From an uncultured SAR324 cluster bacterium (GTDB lineage Bacteria; SAR324; NAC60-12): a DNA stretch of 34,168 nt. The translations under genes and the position numbers were made by a program. The notes beneath the pieces are model-generated. The model did no database searches, had not been told where the DNA came from, and worked only from the letters and a program-made list of their open reading frames with translations. The stretch lies in contig CACIWU010000012.1 of the NCBI GenBank assembly GCA_902590435.1, forward strand, positions 1 through 34,168, read 5' to 3'. Below, piece by piece: positions 24,579 through 34,168 of this stretch; the first letter of the stretch is position 1, and the number at the start of each line of letters is the position of its first letter.

Positions 24579-25193
24579 ATGAGTGTAAAAAAACGTAAAG
24601 AAACAGCTGAAAAAAAAATAAAAAGAAAGAAATCGAAGAAGTTTAGTGATATTGAAAATTTGAAGAATGTTGCTGAATCTGGTGAAGTCTCAGATGATGT
24701 GAATGTTTTGGAAGAGCAATCTGGCCAAGAATTATTGGAAAAGGAAAGAGCTCGTGCTAAGAAAATGGAGGATAGGTATCTAAGAGTCAACGCAGAATTT
24801 GAAAATTATAAAAAAAGAATGATACGAGAAAGCTCGGATCGATTCAAATATTTTAATCTTGATTTGATTAAAGAGCTATTACCTTCCCTTGATAATCTTG
24901 AAAGGGCTATTAACCATGCAAAGAATGAAAATAAAGAAAATACAGACGTAGACAGTATGATAGTAGGACTAGAAATGGTCAAAAAAATGACACATGAAGT
25001 GTTTGAAAAGTTTGGTGTTTCACGGGTCAGTACCATTGGAGAAGTGTTTGATCCTAATGTTCACCAGGCAGTAGGAGTAGTTGAGTCGAACTCTGTCCCC
25101 GAGAATCAAGTAGTAGAAGAATGTCTTGGAGGCTATCTTCTTCATGGTCGAATTATCAGGCCTGCTATGGTTCGTGTCTCAGGAAAAAACTAA
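24579..25193 (+). CDS. grpE: Nucleotide exchange factor GrpE
   Basis: A 204-residue cytoplasmic cochaperone that releases ADP from DnaK. The first 60 residues are Lys/Glu-rich and disordered. The long dimerising helix includes RYLRVNAEFENYKKRMIRE, followed by the four-helix part (LIKELLPSLDNLERAI). The beta-wing that touches DnaK includes GEVFDPNVHQAVGVVES and ends GRIIRPAMVRVSG. All are normal for the family. It follows hrcA by 23 bases and precedes dnaK by 88. Confidence 0.95.
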   Translation: MSVKKRKETAEKKIKRKKSKKFSDIENLKNVAESGEVSDDVNVLEEQSGQELLEKERARAKKMEDRYLRVNAEFENYKKRMIRESSDRFKYFNLDLIKELLPSLDNLERAINHAKNENKENTDVDSMIVGLEMVKKMTHEVFEKFGVSRVSTIGEVFDPNVHQAVGVVESNSVPENQVVEECLGGYLLHGRIIRPAMVRVSGKN

Positions 25194-25225
25194 ATTAGTT
25201 TTTATAAAAAACAATCTTAATCCTG

Positions 25226-25248
25226 TGAAAAAATCTAGGATTTTTTCA
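25226..25248 (+). promoter_or_regulatory. Perfect hairpin between grpE and dnaK
   Basis: TGAAAAAATC at 25226-25235 pairs perfectly with GATTTTTTCA at 25239-25248 around a three-base loop. An overlapping alternative stem pairs AATCCT (25219-25224) with AGGATT (25237-25242). Lying 33 bases before the dnaK ATG, it may be an RNA-processing, partial termination or mRNA-stability element that adjusts DnaK relative to HrcA and GrpE. Confidence 0.5.
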
Positions 25249-25281
25249 AGGGAAATATATTAAAGAAAAAGGAGCAAAATA

Positions 25282-27207
25282 ATGGGAAAAGTCATTGGCA
25301 TTGATTTAGGAACAACTAATTCTTGCGTGAGTATAATGGAAGGAGGAGATCCAAAAGTCATTGAAAATACAGAAGGAACAAGAACTACACCTTCAATGGT
25401 AGCTTTTAATGATGAAGGAGAACGATTAATAGGACAGGTAGCAAAGCGACAAGCAGTAACTAATCCCCAAGGCACTATATTCTCGATCAAGCGTTTGATG
25501 GGACAAGAAATTAAATCTGCAGAAGTAAAGCATACAAAGAAATTAGTATCATATGAAATTGTAAAAGGCAATCAGGATTCAGCATATGTTAAAGTTAATG
25601 ACAAAACTTATTCACCTCAAGAAATTTCAGCATCCATTCTTCAAAAAATGAAACAAACTGCGGAAGAATATTTAGGAGAAAAGGTTGAAGAAGCAGTAAT
25701 TACAGTCCCTGCCTATTTTAGTGATGCACAGCGTCAAGCTACAAAAGATGCGGGTAAAATAGCGGGCTTAGATGTACTGAGAATTATTAACGAGCCAACT
25801 GCGGCTGCAATGGCATATGGCTTGGATAAAAAGCAGGACGAAAAAATTGCAGTATTTGATTTAGGAGGAGGTACTTTTGATATATCTATTTTGGAAATAG
25901 GAGAGGGCGTTTTTGATGTAAAAGCGACAAATGGAGATACATTTTTAGGTGGTGATGATTTTGATAATCGGCTAATAACTTTTTTTGCGGATGAATTTAA
26001 AAAAGAAAATGGGATAGATTTGCGTGAAGATAAAATGGCGTTGCAGCGTTTAAGAGAGGCAGCTGAAAAAGCAAAACACGAACTTTCATCAAGTTCCGAA
26101 ACAGATGTCAATCTTCCCTTTATAACTGCTGATGCATCTGGTCCTAAGCACTTTAATTTAAAAATTACACGAGCAAAATTTGAATCTCTTGTGGATGATC
26201 TTATTAAGGGTTGTCTTGAACCTTGCAGAAAAGCTTTGAAAGATGCTGGTTGTACTTCAAAGGACATCAACGAAGTAATTCTCGTTGGTGGAATGACACG
26301 CATGCCAAGAGTGCAGGAAATTGTAAAAGAGTTTTTTGGAAAAGAACCTCATAAAGGAGTAAATCCTGATGAAGTTGTAGCTATTGGAGCAGCAATACAG
26401 GGAGGAGTATTAAAAGGTGATGTTAAGGATGTTTTATTACTAGATGTAACCCCACTTTCTCTAGGTATAGAAACTCTAGGTAGTGTCATGACTAGATTGA
26501 TTGAGCGAAATACTACTATACCTACAAGAAAAAGTCAGACATTCTCAACTGCAGCAGATAATCAACCAGCGGTAAGTATACATGTTTTGCAGGGTGAGCG
26601 AGAGATGTCCCCTGATAATAAGACTCTAGGTCGATTTGAATTGGTAGGAATTCCACCAGCTCCTAGGGGTGTACCTCAAATTGACGTGACTTTTGACATT
26701 GATGCTAATGGAATTGTACATGTGAGTGCAAAAGATTTAGGAACTGGAAAAGAGCAAGCAATAAAAATAGAATCTTCCGGAGGTCTTTCTGATGAAGAAG
26801 TAGATAAAATGGTAAATGAAGCAGAACAGTTTGCCGATGAAGACAAAGTTAAGCGCGAAGTAGTTGAAATTAAAAATCAAGCAGAGAGTCTAATTCATAG
26901 TACTGAAAAATCAATAAATGAACTTGGGGAGAAATTACCAGAAGAAGACAAATCAAAAATTGAAGCTTGTTGTGAACAATTGAAAAAAAGTCTTGAGGGC
27001 GATGACGTAGATACAATTAAAAGTGATATAGAAGCTTTAAACCAAGCCGCTCATAAAATTGCAGAATTGTTATACAGTCAACAGTCTGAAAAGCAGGGTG
27101 AAGCTTCAGAAAGTGAAATAAAAGAGCCGACATCTGAAAGTGGTGAAACTTCTGGCAATGATAATGAAGACATAGTAGATGCAGATTTTGAAGAAGTTAA
27201 AAAGTAG
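25282..27207 (+). CDS. dnaK: Chaperone DnaK (Hsp70)
   Basis: A 641-residue Hsp70 of full length. The ATPase domain begins [13 protein letters not shown] (6-18) and contains [30 protein letters not shown], the phosphate loop [12 protein letters not shown], and VGGMTRMP. The substrate-binding domain starts after the linker [16 protein letters not shown]. The C-terminus ends [13 protein letters not shown], the usual bacterial tail. It folds and protects proteins in the cytoplasm with DnaJ and GrpE. AAAGGAG lies eight bases before the ATG, a strong ribosome-binding site. It is the third gene of the CIRCE-controlled operon. Confidence 0.98.
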   Translation: MGKVIGIDLGTTNSCVSIMEGGDPKVIENTEGTRTTPSMVAFNDEGERLIGQVAKRQAVTNPQGTIFSIKRLMGQEIKSAEVKHTKKLVSYEIVKGNQDSAYVKVNDKTYSPQEISASILQKMKQTAEEYLGEKVEEAVITVPAYFSDAQRQATKDAGKIAGLDVLRIINEPTAAAMAYGLDKKQDEKIAVFDLGGGTFDISILEIGEGVFDVKATNGDTFLGGDDFDNRLITFFADEFKKENGIDLREDKMALQRLREAAEKAKHELSSSSETDVNLPFITADASGPKHFNLKITRAKFESLVDDLIKGCLEPCRKALKDAGCTSKDINEVILVGGMTRMPRVQEIVKEFFGKEPHKGVNPDEVVAIGAAIQGGVLKGDVKDVLLLDVTPLSLGIETLGSVMTRLIERNTTIPTRKSQTFSTAADNQPAVSIHVLQGEREMSPDNKTLGRFELVGIPPAPRGVPQIDVTFDIDANGIVHVSAKDLGTGKEQAIKIESSGGLSDEEVDKMVNEAEQFADEDKVKREVVEIKNQAESLIHSTEKSINELGEKLPEEDKSKIEACCEQLKKSLEGDDVDTIKSDIEALNQAAHKIAELLYSQQSEKQGEASESEIKEPTSESGETSGNDNEDIVDADFEEVKK

Positions 27208-27285
27208 ATAGAAATGGGCTCATTTAAATATAAAAAAAAAATTATATAACAATAAAATTCAGCTTATAGAGTCCACTGGGAATTC

Positions 27286-28401
27286 ATGGCAAAAAAAGAT
27301 TATTATGATGTTTTAGGTGTTTCTCGAAACGCATCGACAGAAGAACTAAAAAAAGCTTATCGAAAAGTTGCAATGAAGCATCATCCAGACCGCAATCCTG
27401 GAGACTCAAGGGCTGAAGAAAAATTTAAAGAGGCATCAGAGGCATTCGAAGTCCTTGGAAATCAAGAAAAACGATCAAGATATGATCAATTCGGACATGC
27501 AGCCGAAGGTTTGGGTAATGGAATGGGTGGATTTGGGGCTTCAGGAGGTAGTGGATTTGGAGATGTTTTTGGAGATATTTTTAGTGAATTCTTTGGTAGT
27601 TCAGGAGGGACTTCAAATGGTAGACATGAGCGTGGTTCTGATTTACAGTATAATATGGAAGTTTCTTTTAATGATGCTGCCTTTGGTTCCTCTAAAGAAA
27701 TTGATGTGCCTCGTATGGAAACTTGCGATTCATGTGGCGGGTTGGGAGCAGAGTCTGAAAAAGATATAAATTTTTGCAGTTCATGTGGAGGAACTGGTCA
27801 GCAACGTGTCCAACAAGGGTTCTTTAGTGTAGCATCAACATGTGGAAGCTGTGGTGGACGTGGAAAAACTATATCTAATCCATGTAAAAATTGTAACGGA
27901 AGGACTAGAGTTTCAAAGACAAAACGAATTCGCGTTAATATTCCTGCTGGAGTTGCTACTGGTTCGAGAATAAAACTTTCCGGAGAAGGCGAGCATGGAC
28001 CAAATGGAGGAACTAGTGGTGATCTATATATTTTGTTAAGTGTTAAAGATCATTCTCTTTTTGAAAGAGATGGAGCAGATATTTTTTGTGAAGTACCTAT
28101 TAGTTTTTCACAGGCCTCACTTGGGACAGATCTCGAGGTCCCAACTTTGGAGGGGAAGGCTAGACTGAAGATTCCAACTGGAACTCAAACACATAGAATA
28201 TTTAGATTGAAGAACCAAGGTGTCGCCCATTTGAGAGGAGGTGGACGTGGAGATTTACACGTTAGAGTTGTGGTAGAAACACCTAATAAATTGACTTCAC
28301 GCCAAAAAGAATTGTTAAAAGAATTTGATGAATGTTCAGACGCAAATAGTAATCCAATCCATGATAAATTTATGGAAAAAATAAAGAATATCTTTTCATA
28401 A
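27286..28401 (+). CDS. dnaJ: Chaperone DnaJ (Hsp40, type I)
   Basis: A 371-residue type I DnaJ. The J domain has HPD at 33-35, which stimulates DnaK ATPase. A Gly/Phe-rich linker covers about 73-115. Four zinc-binding repeats follow: [24 protein letters not shown] and CKNCNGRT; the last has lost its final Gly. The substrate-binding C-terminal domains come next ([19 protein letters not shown]). It lies 78 bases after dnaK and completes the operon. Confidence 0.97.
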   Translation: MAKKDYYDVLGVSRNASTEELKKAYRKVAMKHHPDRNPGDSRAEEKFKEASEAFEVLGNQEKRSRYDQFGHAAEGLGNGMGGFGASGGSGFGDVFGDIFSEFFGSSGGTSNGRHERGSDLQYNMEVSFNDAAFGSSKEIDVPRMETCDSCGGLGAESEKDINFCSSCGGTGQQRVQQGFFSVASTCGSCGGRGKTISNPCKNCNGRTRVSKTKRIRVNIPAGVATGSRIKLSGEGEHGPNGGTSGDLYILLSVKDHSLFERDGADIFCEVPISFSQASLGTDLEVPTLEGKARLKIPTGTQTHRIFRLKNQGVAHLRGGGRGDLHVRVVVETPNKLTSRQKELLKEFDECSDANSNPIHDKFMEKIKNIFS

Positions 28402-28518
28402 GTCCTTTCCAGTTGACAGATTTATATTTTCTGTTTTTTTCTTCTTGACTATCAATCACTTGATGTTTTGTCCTAGATATTTTTATTAGATACTATTTAT
28501 CTTTAGAAAGAAAAACTT

Positions 28519-29703
28519 ATGTCAATAGCAAATTCTATTCGTGAATCGTTAGAAAATGGATCTTGGATTCGTGAAATGTTTGAAGTTGGTACTAAATTGA
28601 AAGAAGAAAAGGGAGAAGAAAATGTTTTCGATTTTTCTTTAGGGAATCCAATCCTAGAACCTCCAGAAAAATTTCATTTCGAGCTTTTAAATCTACTAAA
28701 ATCTCCTAAAAAGGGAATGCATCGATATATGCCAAATGCGGGATTTTATGAGACTAGGGAATTTATTTCTGGTGTAATGAGAGATGAAACGGGTCTTCCT
28801 TTTGAAAGCAAAGATATTGTTATGACTGTTGGAGCAGGAGGTGGATTAAATGTTGTATTAAAGTCTTTGTTAGAGCCCGGAGAAGAAGTTTTAGCTCTGG
28901 CTCCCTATTTTGTTGAGTATAAAGCTTATGTGCAAAATCATGGAGGATGTTTGTCTATTGCTCAAACTACTCCAGAATTTCAAATTGATTTGGATAGTAT
29001 AGATTCTGCTTTAAACAAGAAAACTAAAATTGTAATAATTAATAGTCCAAATAATCCAACAGGAGTGGTTTATTCTCAAGAATCAATAGATAAATTGGGT
29101 GACCTATTAAAGAAAAAGGAAGAAAAATTTGGCCATCCGATCTATTTGCTTTCAGATGATATTTATCGATATCTGGTTTTTGATGGACTGACCAATTGTA
29201 ATGCATTTCTAAGTTATCAAAATTCAATATTAGTAAATTCTCATTCAAAAGATCTCGGATTAGCAGGTGAAAGAATAGGATATATTGCAATTCATCCTGA
29301 AATATATGAAATTGATGGATTACGTCAAGCTCTGATCTATAGTAATCGGATTCTCGGATTTGTAAATGCTCCAGCAATGATGCAAAAAATAATACCTCTA
29401 ATCGGAAAATCAAAAGTTGATATTTCTATCTATGAAAAATTAAGAGATAAAATTTATGCATTGATTCTTGATTTAGGATTTGAAGCGATCAAACCTCAAG
29501 GTGCTTTTTACATTTTTCCTAAATCTCCTGATCAGGATGATGTTAAATTTGTGAAAAGGGCTCAGGAGGAAAATATTTTACTTGTTCCAGGTAGTGGTTT
29601 TGGAAGAGCGGGATATTTTAGAATATCTTTATGTTGTAATTTAGAAACCATTGAAAATTCACGTCCTGGATTTGAGCGTCTAGCTAATTATTATGGTTTG
29701 TAG
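28519..29703 (+). CDS. PLP-dependent class I/II aminotransferase
   Basis: A 394-residue fold-type I enzyme of the aspartate aminotransferase superfamily. SLGNPILEPP (40-49), MPNAGFYETR (71-80), INSPNNPTG (174-182, Asn179), SDDIYRYLVFDG with Asp214, and Schiff-base Lys244 in NSHSKDLGLAGERIGY are all in place, with the C-terminal Arg in YFRISLCC for the substrate carboxylate. It transfers amino groups between amino and keto acids in the cytoplasm; the specific amino acid is not readable. Separated by 117 bases from dnaJ, it is likely a separate unit, and it converges with the RND pump gene. Confidence 0.88.
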   Translation: MSIANSIRESLENGSWIREMFEVGTKLKEEKGEENVFDFSLGNPILEPPEKFHFELLNLLKSPKKGMHRYMPNAGFYETREFISGVMRDETGLPFESKDIVMTVGAGGGLNVVLKSLLEPGEEVLALAPYFVEYKAYVQNHGGCLSIAQTTPEFQIDLDSIDSALNKKTKIVIINSPNNPTGVVYSQESIDKLGDLLKKKEEKFGHPIYLLSDDIYRYLVFDGLTNCNAFLSYQNSILVNSHSKDLGLAGERIGYIAIHPEIYEIDGLRQALIYSNRILGFVNAPAMMQKIIPLIGKSKVDISIYEKLRDKIYALILDLGFEAIKPQGAFYIFPKSPDQDDVKFVKRAQEENILLVPGSGFGRAGYFRISLCCNLETIENSRPGFERLANYYGL

Positions 29704-29724
29704 AATTTAAACTAAATTAATAAA

Positions 29725-32700
29725 TTATTTTTTTCTACTAATAAATAATTTTATTCTTTCCTTGCCTCCCTCTACTAGTGAGTAGAGTGTTGGTAAAATA
29801 AAAAGTGTGATAATAGTTGTAACTCCAAGGCCATACATTATTGCTAATGCCATTGATTTCCAAAAACTAGCACTTTCAGCACCAAATACGAAAATTGTAT
29901 CGCGAGAGAAATCAAAATCCATCCCGATAGCGATTGGAATAAGACCTAGTACTGTAGTTACAGCAGTCAATACAATTGGACGAAATCTAACTGCTGACGC
30001 TAGTATCATGGCCTCGTTTATTTTGTATCCTTTTTTTCGCAATTTGACAACATAATCTAGCATCACAATAGCATTATTGACTACAATCCCAGCTAGGGCG
30101 ACGGTACCAACTCCGGTCATGATTATTCCAAATGGTCTATCGTGAACTATAAGTCCTACTAAAACTCCCATAATTGACATAAATACAGTAGTTATTATTA
30201 TCAAAGGTAGAGCAATAGAGTTAAACTGGGCAACCATAATTACGATAATCATGAAAATAGCTATTATTAAAGCTCTACCGATGAAGATTTGAGATTCTTT
30301 ACGATTTTGGTCTTCTCCCGTAAAAAGATAGCTAACTCCTTGTGGTAGATCCAAATCTTTTAGTAGTTGTTTTGCTTTCATAACAATTACTGGTCCAGGC
30401 ATTCTATAGGCATCCCCACTAATGGTAATGGTTCTTTCAGCTTCCACATGTCTAATTGATCCATAGGAAGGTCCACTTTCAACTTTTGCAATTTCACTCA
30501 GTCGTACTGGTTCTCCTGAAGGAGTGTAGATAAAAAGAGAAGATAAATCAGATTGATTATTACGAAAGCTTTGATCCAGCTGAACCCAAATATCATATTC
30601 TTCAGTCCCATCGCGTAATACAGAAACCTTTTTCCCATTGAAAGCGGTTCTTACAGTACTTGCTATTTCTCTAGCGCGTAGACCAAGTCTTGATGCTTTA
30701 TCACGATTAATAATAACTTTTAACTCTGGACGGCTTCGATCAAAATCATCTGTGAGATCAACTAAACCTGGAATGTTTTTGATTTTTCTTTTTATTATTT
30801 CAACGGATTTAGAAATTTTGTTAAAGTCTTCACCTTGAACTTCTATGTTAAGTGCTACTCCTGTTGGAGGTCCACTACGAGCTTCTGCTAGTTTGATTTC
30901 TACACCTACCATTTGATCTAATTTCCGACGAAGTTTTTTGATTATCAAAGATGGTTTTTCAATCCAATTTTGCCAACTAGGAAAATCAAGTACGACGTGA
31001 CTCAGATATGTTGTCGTACTTCCTGCAGAAGCCGCACCGGAACCTCTTCTTTGACCTACATTTGCAACTACTGCATCTAGTCTAGACTGATCCTCATTTA
31101 CAAAATTTTCAACTGATCTAACATACTTATTAGAAACTTCTAGAGTTGTTCCAAGAGGAGCCCTGATGTTAACAACTGCTTCACTTGGTTCTGTTTTTGG
31201 GAAAAATTCTATTCTTTTTCTCGGGAATGTGTTTTTACCATACCAGTAGAAAGTTCCTACAAATAGAAAGATAAATATAAACAAAGTAATGTATCTGAAT
31301 CTCAACACTTTACGTAGGATATATTGATATAAGACTAATATTTTAGATTTTTCTACCAATTTCAATTCATCAAAATTTGAAGTAATTTCTTCTTTAACTT
31401 TCACTTTCATTAAAGTTGAGCATAAAACAGGGTTTATAATAACTGCAACTAAAAGTGATGATGATAGAGTAACAATAAGAGTTTTTGGGAGAAAACTTAT
31501 AAATTCTCCTGCAATACCAGGCATAAAAATTAATGGAAAAAATGCAGCAACAGTTGTAATTGTGGAGGTAGTAACTGGTAGCGCTATTTCTTTTGTTCCG
31601 AGTATAGCTGCATCAATTCGGTTTTTGCCAGCTTGTCTGTGACGGAAGATGTTTTCTACTATAACTATAGCGTTATCAACTAAAAGCCCAAGTGAAAGAA
31701 TTAAACTAAAGAGTACTACAATATTCAAAGTAAATCCCATTACATTGAGGATAATCATGCTCACTAAAAAAGAAAGAGGTATTGCTACTGCAACAAGGAG
31801 TGCATTACTTATTCCCATTACAAGCAATAGAACCAAAAATACAAGAACAAATCCGCTTAATATATTGTTTTCAAGATCTTTTACTATCCTTTGAACTCTT
31901 TCACCTTGATCAGATAGGATACTAAATTTTACATTGTCTCCAAATTCATTTTTTAAACGCTGAAGTATTAATTTTACTTGATCTCTTATTGCGAGTAGAT
32001 TTTCTCCACTACGTTTGACAATACTTAGTGAAACTGATTCTATTCCATCTAGTCTAGATTTACTTGATATTTCTTTAAATCCAAAGACTACCTTTGCGAG
32101 ATCTTTTACTCTCACAGGGACTTGATTAGGGGCGGATATAAGTGCTTCATTAATTCCCTCTGCATTAATAAATTCACCTGGTACCCTTATAAGATATTTT
32201 GTAGGTCCCATTGTTACACTTCCACCAGGTAAATTAGTATTTTCGCTTTTTATGGATGAGCTGACCTGATTTAAGTCTAAGTTATAATAATTTAATTTTT
32301 CTGGATTAACATAAACCCTAATTTCTTTCTCGAGACCTCCAGCTCTTCGAACTTCTAGAATTCCGGGAATTCCTTCAATCTCCTGTTTAATTTTGTCTGC
32401 AAGATCTGTAAGTCCTAAGAGTCCAATGTCACCAGCAATATTTAAAATCATTAATGGTTGTTCAGAAAGATTTATTTCAGTGATTTTATAATCTTCAGAA
32501 TCAGAAGGGAAATTGGGTTTAATCTGGTCCATTTTTTCTCGAACCTTTATCCTAGCATCACTGATATCGAAATCAGATGTGAATTCAAGTGTTAAAACGG
32601 CGACACTTTCTGATGATGTAGATTTAATTTTCTTTAAGTTTTTGATTGTTTTAAGTTCTTGTTCTGCCTTATTAGTAATAAGGGACTCTACATCTTCAGG

Positions 32701-32865
32701 TGAAGCACCAGGAAAAGGTATAGTGATAATTAATAGTGGAATCTGAATATCCGGTGCCGCTTCACGAGGGATCGAGTTATAAGCTTTAAAACCCGAAAAA
32801 CTTATCACAATGATCATAACGAAAACAAATATTGGATTTCGTATAGCTATTTGACTTGGGTGCAT
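29725..32865 (-). CDS. RND-family efflux pump, inner-membrane transporter
   Basis: A 1046-residue proton-driven efflux transporter of the AcrB/MexB type. The first membrane helix begins near residue 9 (NPIFVFVMIIVISFSGF), and the first periplasmic loop opens IPREAAPDIQIPLL. The second cluster of helices includes LGLLVDNAIVIVENIF, the charged proton-relay helix, and GTKEIALPVTTSTITTVAAF. The second half repeats the pattern (VGTVALAGIVVNNAIVMLDYV). It takes substrates from the periplasm or membrane and passes them to an outer-membrane channel, which is not in this window. The adaptor gene ends 36 bases upstream, so the two form one operon. Drug or solute specificity is unknown. Confidence 0.94.
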   Translation of the reverse strand: MHPSQIAIRNPIFVFVMIIVISFSGFKAYNSIPREAAPDIQIPLLIITIPFPGASPEDVESLITNKAEQELKTIKNLKKIKSTSSESVAVLTLEFTSDFDISDARIKVREKMDQIKPNFPSDSEDYKITEINLSEQPLMILNIAGDIGLLGLTDLADKIKQEIEGIPGILEVRRAGGLEKEIRVYVNPEKLNYYNLDLNQVSSSIKSENTNLPGGSVTMGPTKYLIRVPGEFINAEGINEALISAPNQVPVRVKDLAKVVFGFKEISSKSRLDGIESVSLSIVKRSGENLLAIRDQVKLILQRLKNEFGDNVKFSILSDQGERVQRIVKDLENNILSGFVLVFLVLLLVMGISNALLVAVAIPLSFLVSMIILNVMGFTLNIVVLFSLILSLGLLVDNAIVIVENIFRHRQAGKNRIDAAILGTKEIALPVTTSTITTVAAFFPLIFMPGIAGEFISFLPKTLIVTLSSSLLVAVIINPVLCSTLMKVKVKEEITSNFDELKLVEKSKILVLYQYILRKVLRFRYITLFIFIFLFVGTFYWYGKNTFPRKRIEFFPKTEPSEAVVNIRAPLGTTLEVSNKYVRSVENFVNEDQSRLDAVVANVGQRRGSGAASAGSTTTYLSHVVLDFPSWQNWIEKPSLIIKKLRRKLDQMVGVEIKLAEARSGPPTGVALNIEVQGEDFNKISKSVEIIKRKIKNIPGLVDLTDDFDRSRPELKVIINRDKASRLGLRAREIASTVRTAFNGKKVSVLRDGTEEYDIWVQLDQSFRNNQSDLSSLFIYTPSGEPVRLSEIAKVESGPSYGSIRHVEAERTITISGDAYRMPGPVIVMKAKQLLKDLDLPQGVSYLFTGEDQNRKESQIFIGRALIIAIFMIIVIMVAQFNSIALPLIIITTVFMSIMGVLVGLIVHDRPFGIIMTGVGTVALAGIVVNNAIVMLDYVVKLRKKGYKINEAMILASAVRFRPIVLTAVTTVLGLIPIAIGMDFDFSRDTIFVFGAESASFWKSMALAIMYGLGVTTIITLFILPTLYSLVEGGKERIKLFISRKK

Positions 32866-32901
32866 AAATGAAGCTAGTTTCTAATTTTGAAAAGATTTTT
32901 C

Positions 32902-34104
32902 TTATTTGACGACATTAACATCTTCTCCATCTGTTAGTTTTGTGTGTCCTTCAACTACTATCATTTCTCCGTTTTTGAGGCCTTTTTGGATTTGAACTTG
33001 ATCCTGTTTAGTTAATCCTACTTTGATGTTTCTCTGAAAAACTTTCCCCTTTTCAAAGACATAAACAACACGTCCTATTTCTTTTTCTAAAATGGAATGT
33101 CGAGGGATTACAATTTGATCTTCATCTATTATTTTGGTAAATGTAGCGCGAGCGAGCATACCTGGACGAAGCTTCCTTTCCTTATTATTGACTAATATTT
33201 CTACTGGGAATGTTCTATTACCAGAATCTGCCTCCAGTCCAATGTTCTTAACTTTTCCTAAAAAAATTTTATCTTCTAAAATATACAAAGCTACGTCAAC
33301 TTTCTGTCCAATTTTAATATCTAGAATCTCTTGTTCTGGGACATTTATTTTCACTATAACACTGCTAAAATCAAGGATTTCAACTAATTTATCCCCCTTT
33401 CTAACAAATTCTCCTACTTTTATATATCGAGTTTTGATTGTTCCCTTTAATGGAGAAGATATCAGAGACTTTTTTAGATTTATTATAGCAAGTTCTCTAC
33501 TTAGGCGAGATCTTTCTGCTCGAGTACGGGTTTGATCGAGTTGAGCATTTGAGATAAGATTTTTTTCAGCAAGTTTTTTATCACGCTCCATATTAATTTC
33601 AGCTAGATTTGAATCTGTAACAGCTATTTTGAGTTTTAATTGAAGCTCTTTTGTTGAAATTTCAAGCATTCTTCCATCTTTTTTTATTTCATCACCCTCT
33701 TCGAAATTAATTTTTTCTATAACTCCATCAATTTCTGATCTCATCAGTACTCGATTGTTGGGAAGTAGCGATCCAACGTAGGTTCTTTTAACATTAAACG
33801 AATCAGATTCAACAAATTTGATTCGGACGTTATTCTTTTTCTTATTATTTAATTTTTTATCAAATTTTCCCCATGATCCTTTTCTGCCTTTTTCTGATTC
33901 TTTCTTTTGATAGATCTTAGCTTTGTCATTAGATTCTTTATTTGAATTGTGTTTTTCAGAGGAGTTATTTTTTTCACAACCAACAAAAGAAAAAGTAACC
34001 AAGGAAATTAAAAAAAATAATTTTTTAAAAGTACTTTTGTAATTTTTTAAAAATGGATATTTTATAAAAAAATCAATAATATATTTTTTGTTTTTAAGCA
34101 TCAA
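32902..34104 (-). CDS. RND efflux periplasmic adaptor lipoprotein (membrane fusion protein)
   Basis: A 400-residue adaptor of the AcrA/HlyD family that links the RND pump to an outer-membrane channel. A hydrophobic segment ends in the lipobox FVGC (Cys43), so it should be lipid-anchored. The stretch before it is unusually long (about 30 residues), but no closer ATG is in frame. A Lys/Ser/Asn-rich linker follows. The lipoyl halves are recognisable (GVIEKINFEEGDEIKKDG and ISSPLKGTIKTRYIKVGEFV) on either side of a helical hairpin (residues about 155-205). The beta-barrel and membrane-proximal domains end VVEGHTKLTDGEDV. It is first in the operon with the pump. Confidence 0.9.
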   Translation of the reverse strand: MMLKNKKYIIDFFIKYPFLKNYKSTFKKLFFLISLVTFSFVGCEKNNSSEKHNSNKESNDKAKIYQKKESEKGRKGSWGKFDKKLNNKKKNNVRIKFVESDSFNVKRTYVGSLLPNNRVLMRSEIDGVIEKINFEEGDEIKKDGRMLEISTKELQLKLKIAVTDSNLAEINMERDKKLAEKNLISNAQLDQTRTRAERSRLSRELAIINLKKSLISSPLKGTIKTRYIKVGEFVRKGDKLVEILDFSSVIVKINVPEQEILDIKIGQKVDVALYILEDKIFLGKVKNIGLEADSGNRTFPVEILVNNKERKLRPGMLARATFTKIIDEDQIVIPRHSILEKEIGRVVYVFEKGKVFQRNIKVGLTKQDQVQIQKGLKNGEMIVVEGHTKLTDGEDVNVVK

Positions 34105-34143
34105 ATAATCATAAAAAAGTTAAGTTTAAAATAAAAATAATAA

Positions 34144-34168
34144 ATGAAGATTAAAGTATTTTATGAAG
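34144..34168 (+). CDS. Possible start of a divergent gene, cut by the window edge
   Basis: ATG at 34144 opens a frame of eight codons (MKIKVFYE) that continues past the window. It would diverge from the RND adaptor across a 39-base AT-rich gap. No ribosome-binding site is visible, so this is only a possibility. Confidence 0.2.

Noticed and set aside
25734-26303. 189-codon minus-strand frame inside dnaK
   Set aside because: Shadow of the highly conserved dnaK coding sequence; no start signal or family.
1-34168. CRISPR array, insertion sequence or intact integrase
   Set aside because: No regularly spaced repeats, transposase motifs or tyrosine-recombinase motifs were seen on either strand.

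Overview
The window is AT-rich (roughly two thirds A+T by eye) and comes from a Gram-negative bacterium. Outer-membrane evidence includes lipoproteins with lipoboxes, an RND efflux pump with its periplasmic adaptor, a beta-barrel-like protein ending in Phe, and a periplasmic azurin. A CIRCE-controlled hrcA-grpE-dnaK-dnaJ operon, a bacterial GlnRS, and genes for demethylating methylated amines fit an uncultured marine proteobacterium-like lineage such as SAR324. That placement is an inference; no rRNA or other decisive marker is present.

Left part (1-9.9 kb): a methylated-amine or osmolyte module. On the + strand are the 3' end of a Rieske non-heme iron oxygenase and a tightly overlapping ABC importer of the spermidine/putrescine type (two permeases and an ATPase). 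Convergent to it lies the matching substrate-binding protein with its own sigma70-like promoter. It is preceded on the same strand by a non-pyrrolysine MttB-family methyltransferase, a class III aminotransferase, and a trimethylamine-dehydrogenase-like flavoprotein. Together they suggest uptake and stepwise demethylation or deamination of a quaternary or methylated amine that cannot be named from sequence alone.

Middle (10-17.4 kb): housekeeping genes with a few unknowns. These are a beta-barrel-like protein, glnS, a broken glutathione S-transferase gene (one nonsense codon and one homopolymer frameshift), a stand-alone AICAR transformylase very like the C-terminal half of animal ATIC, a TPR lipoprotein, a small exported protein overlapping a uridine-kinase-like gene, and a membrane-anchored unknown.

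Accessory zone (17.5-21 kb): starts at a tRNA-Leu(UAG) gene. It holds a damaged C-type-lectin-like reading frame, an intact azurin, a small membrane protein, a candidate structured RNA, about 1 kb of a gene eroded by several frameshifts, and a small lipoprotein. It looks like a decaying island beside a tRNA.

Right part (21-34 kb): a gamma-glutamylcyclotransferase-like protein, a His-rich polytopic membrane protein, a small unknown, the heat-shock operon, a class I/II aminotransferase, and on the minus strand an RND adaptor-pump pair.
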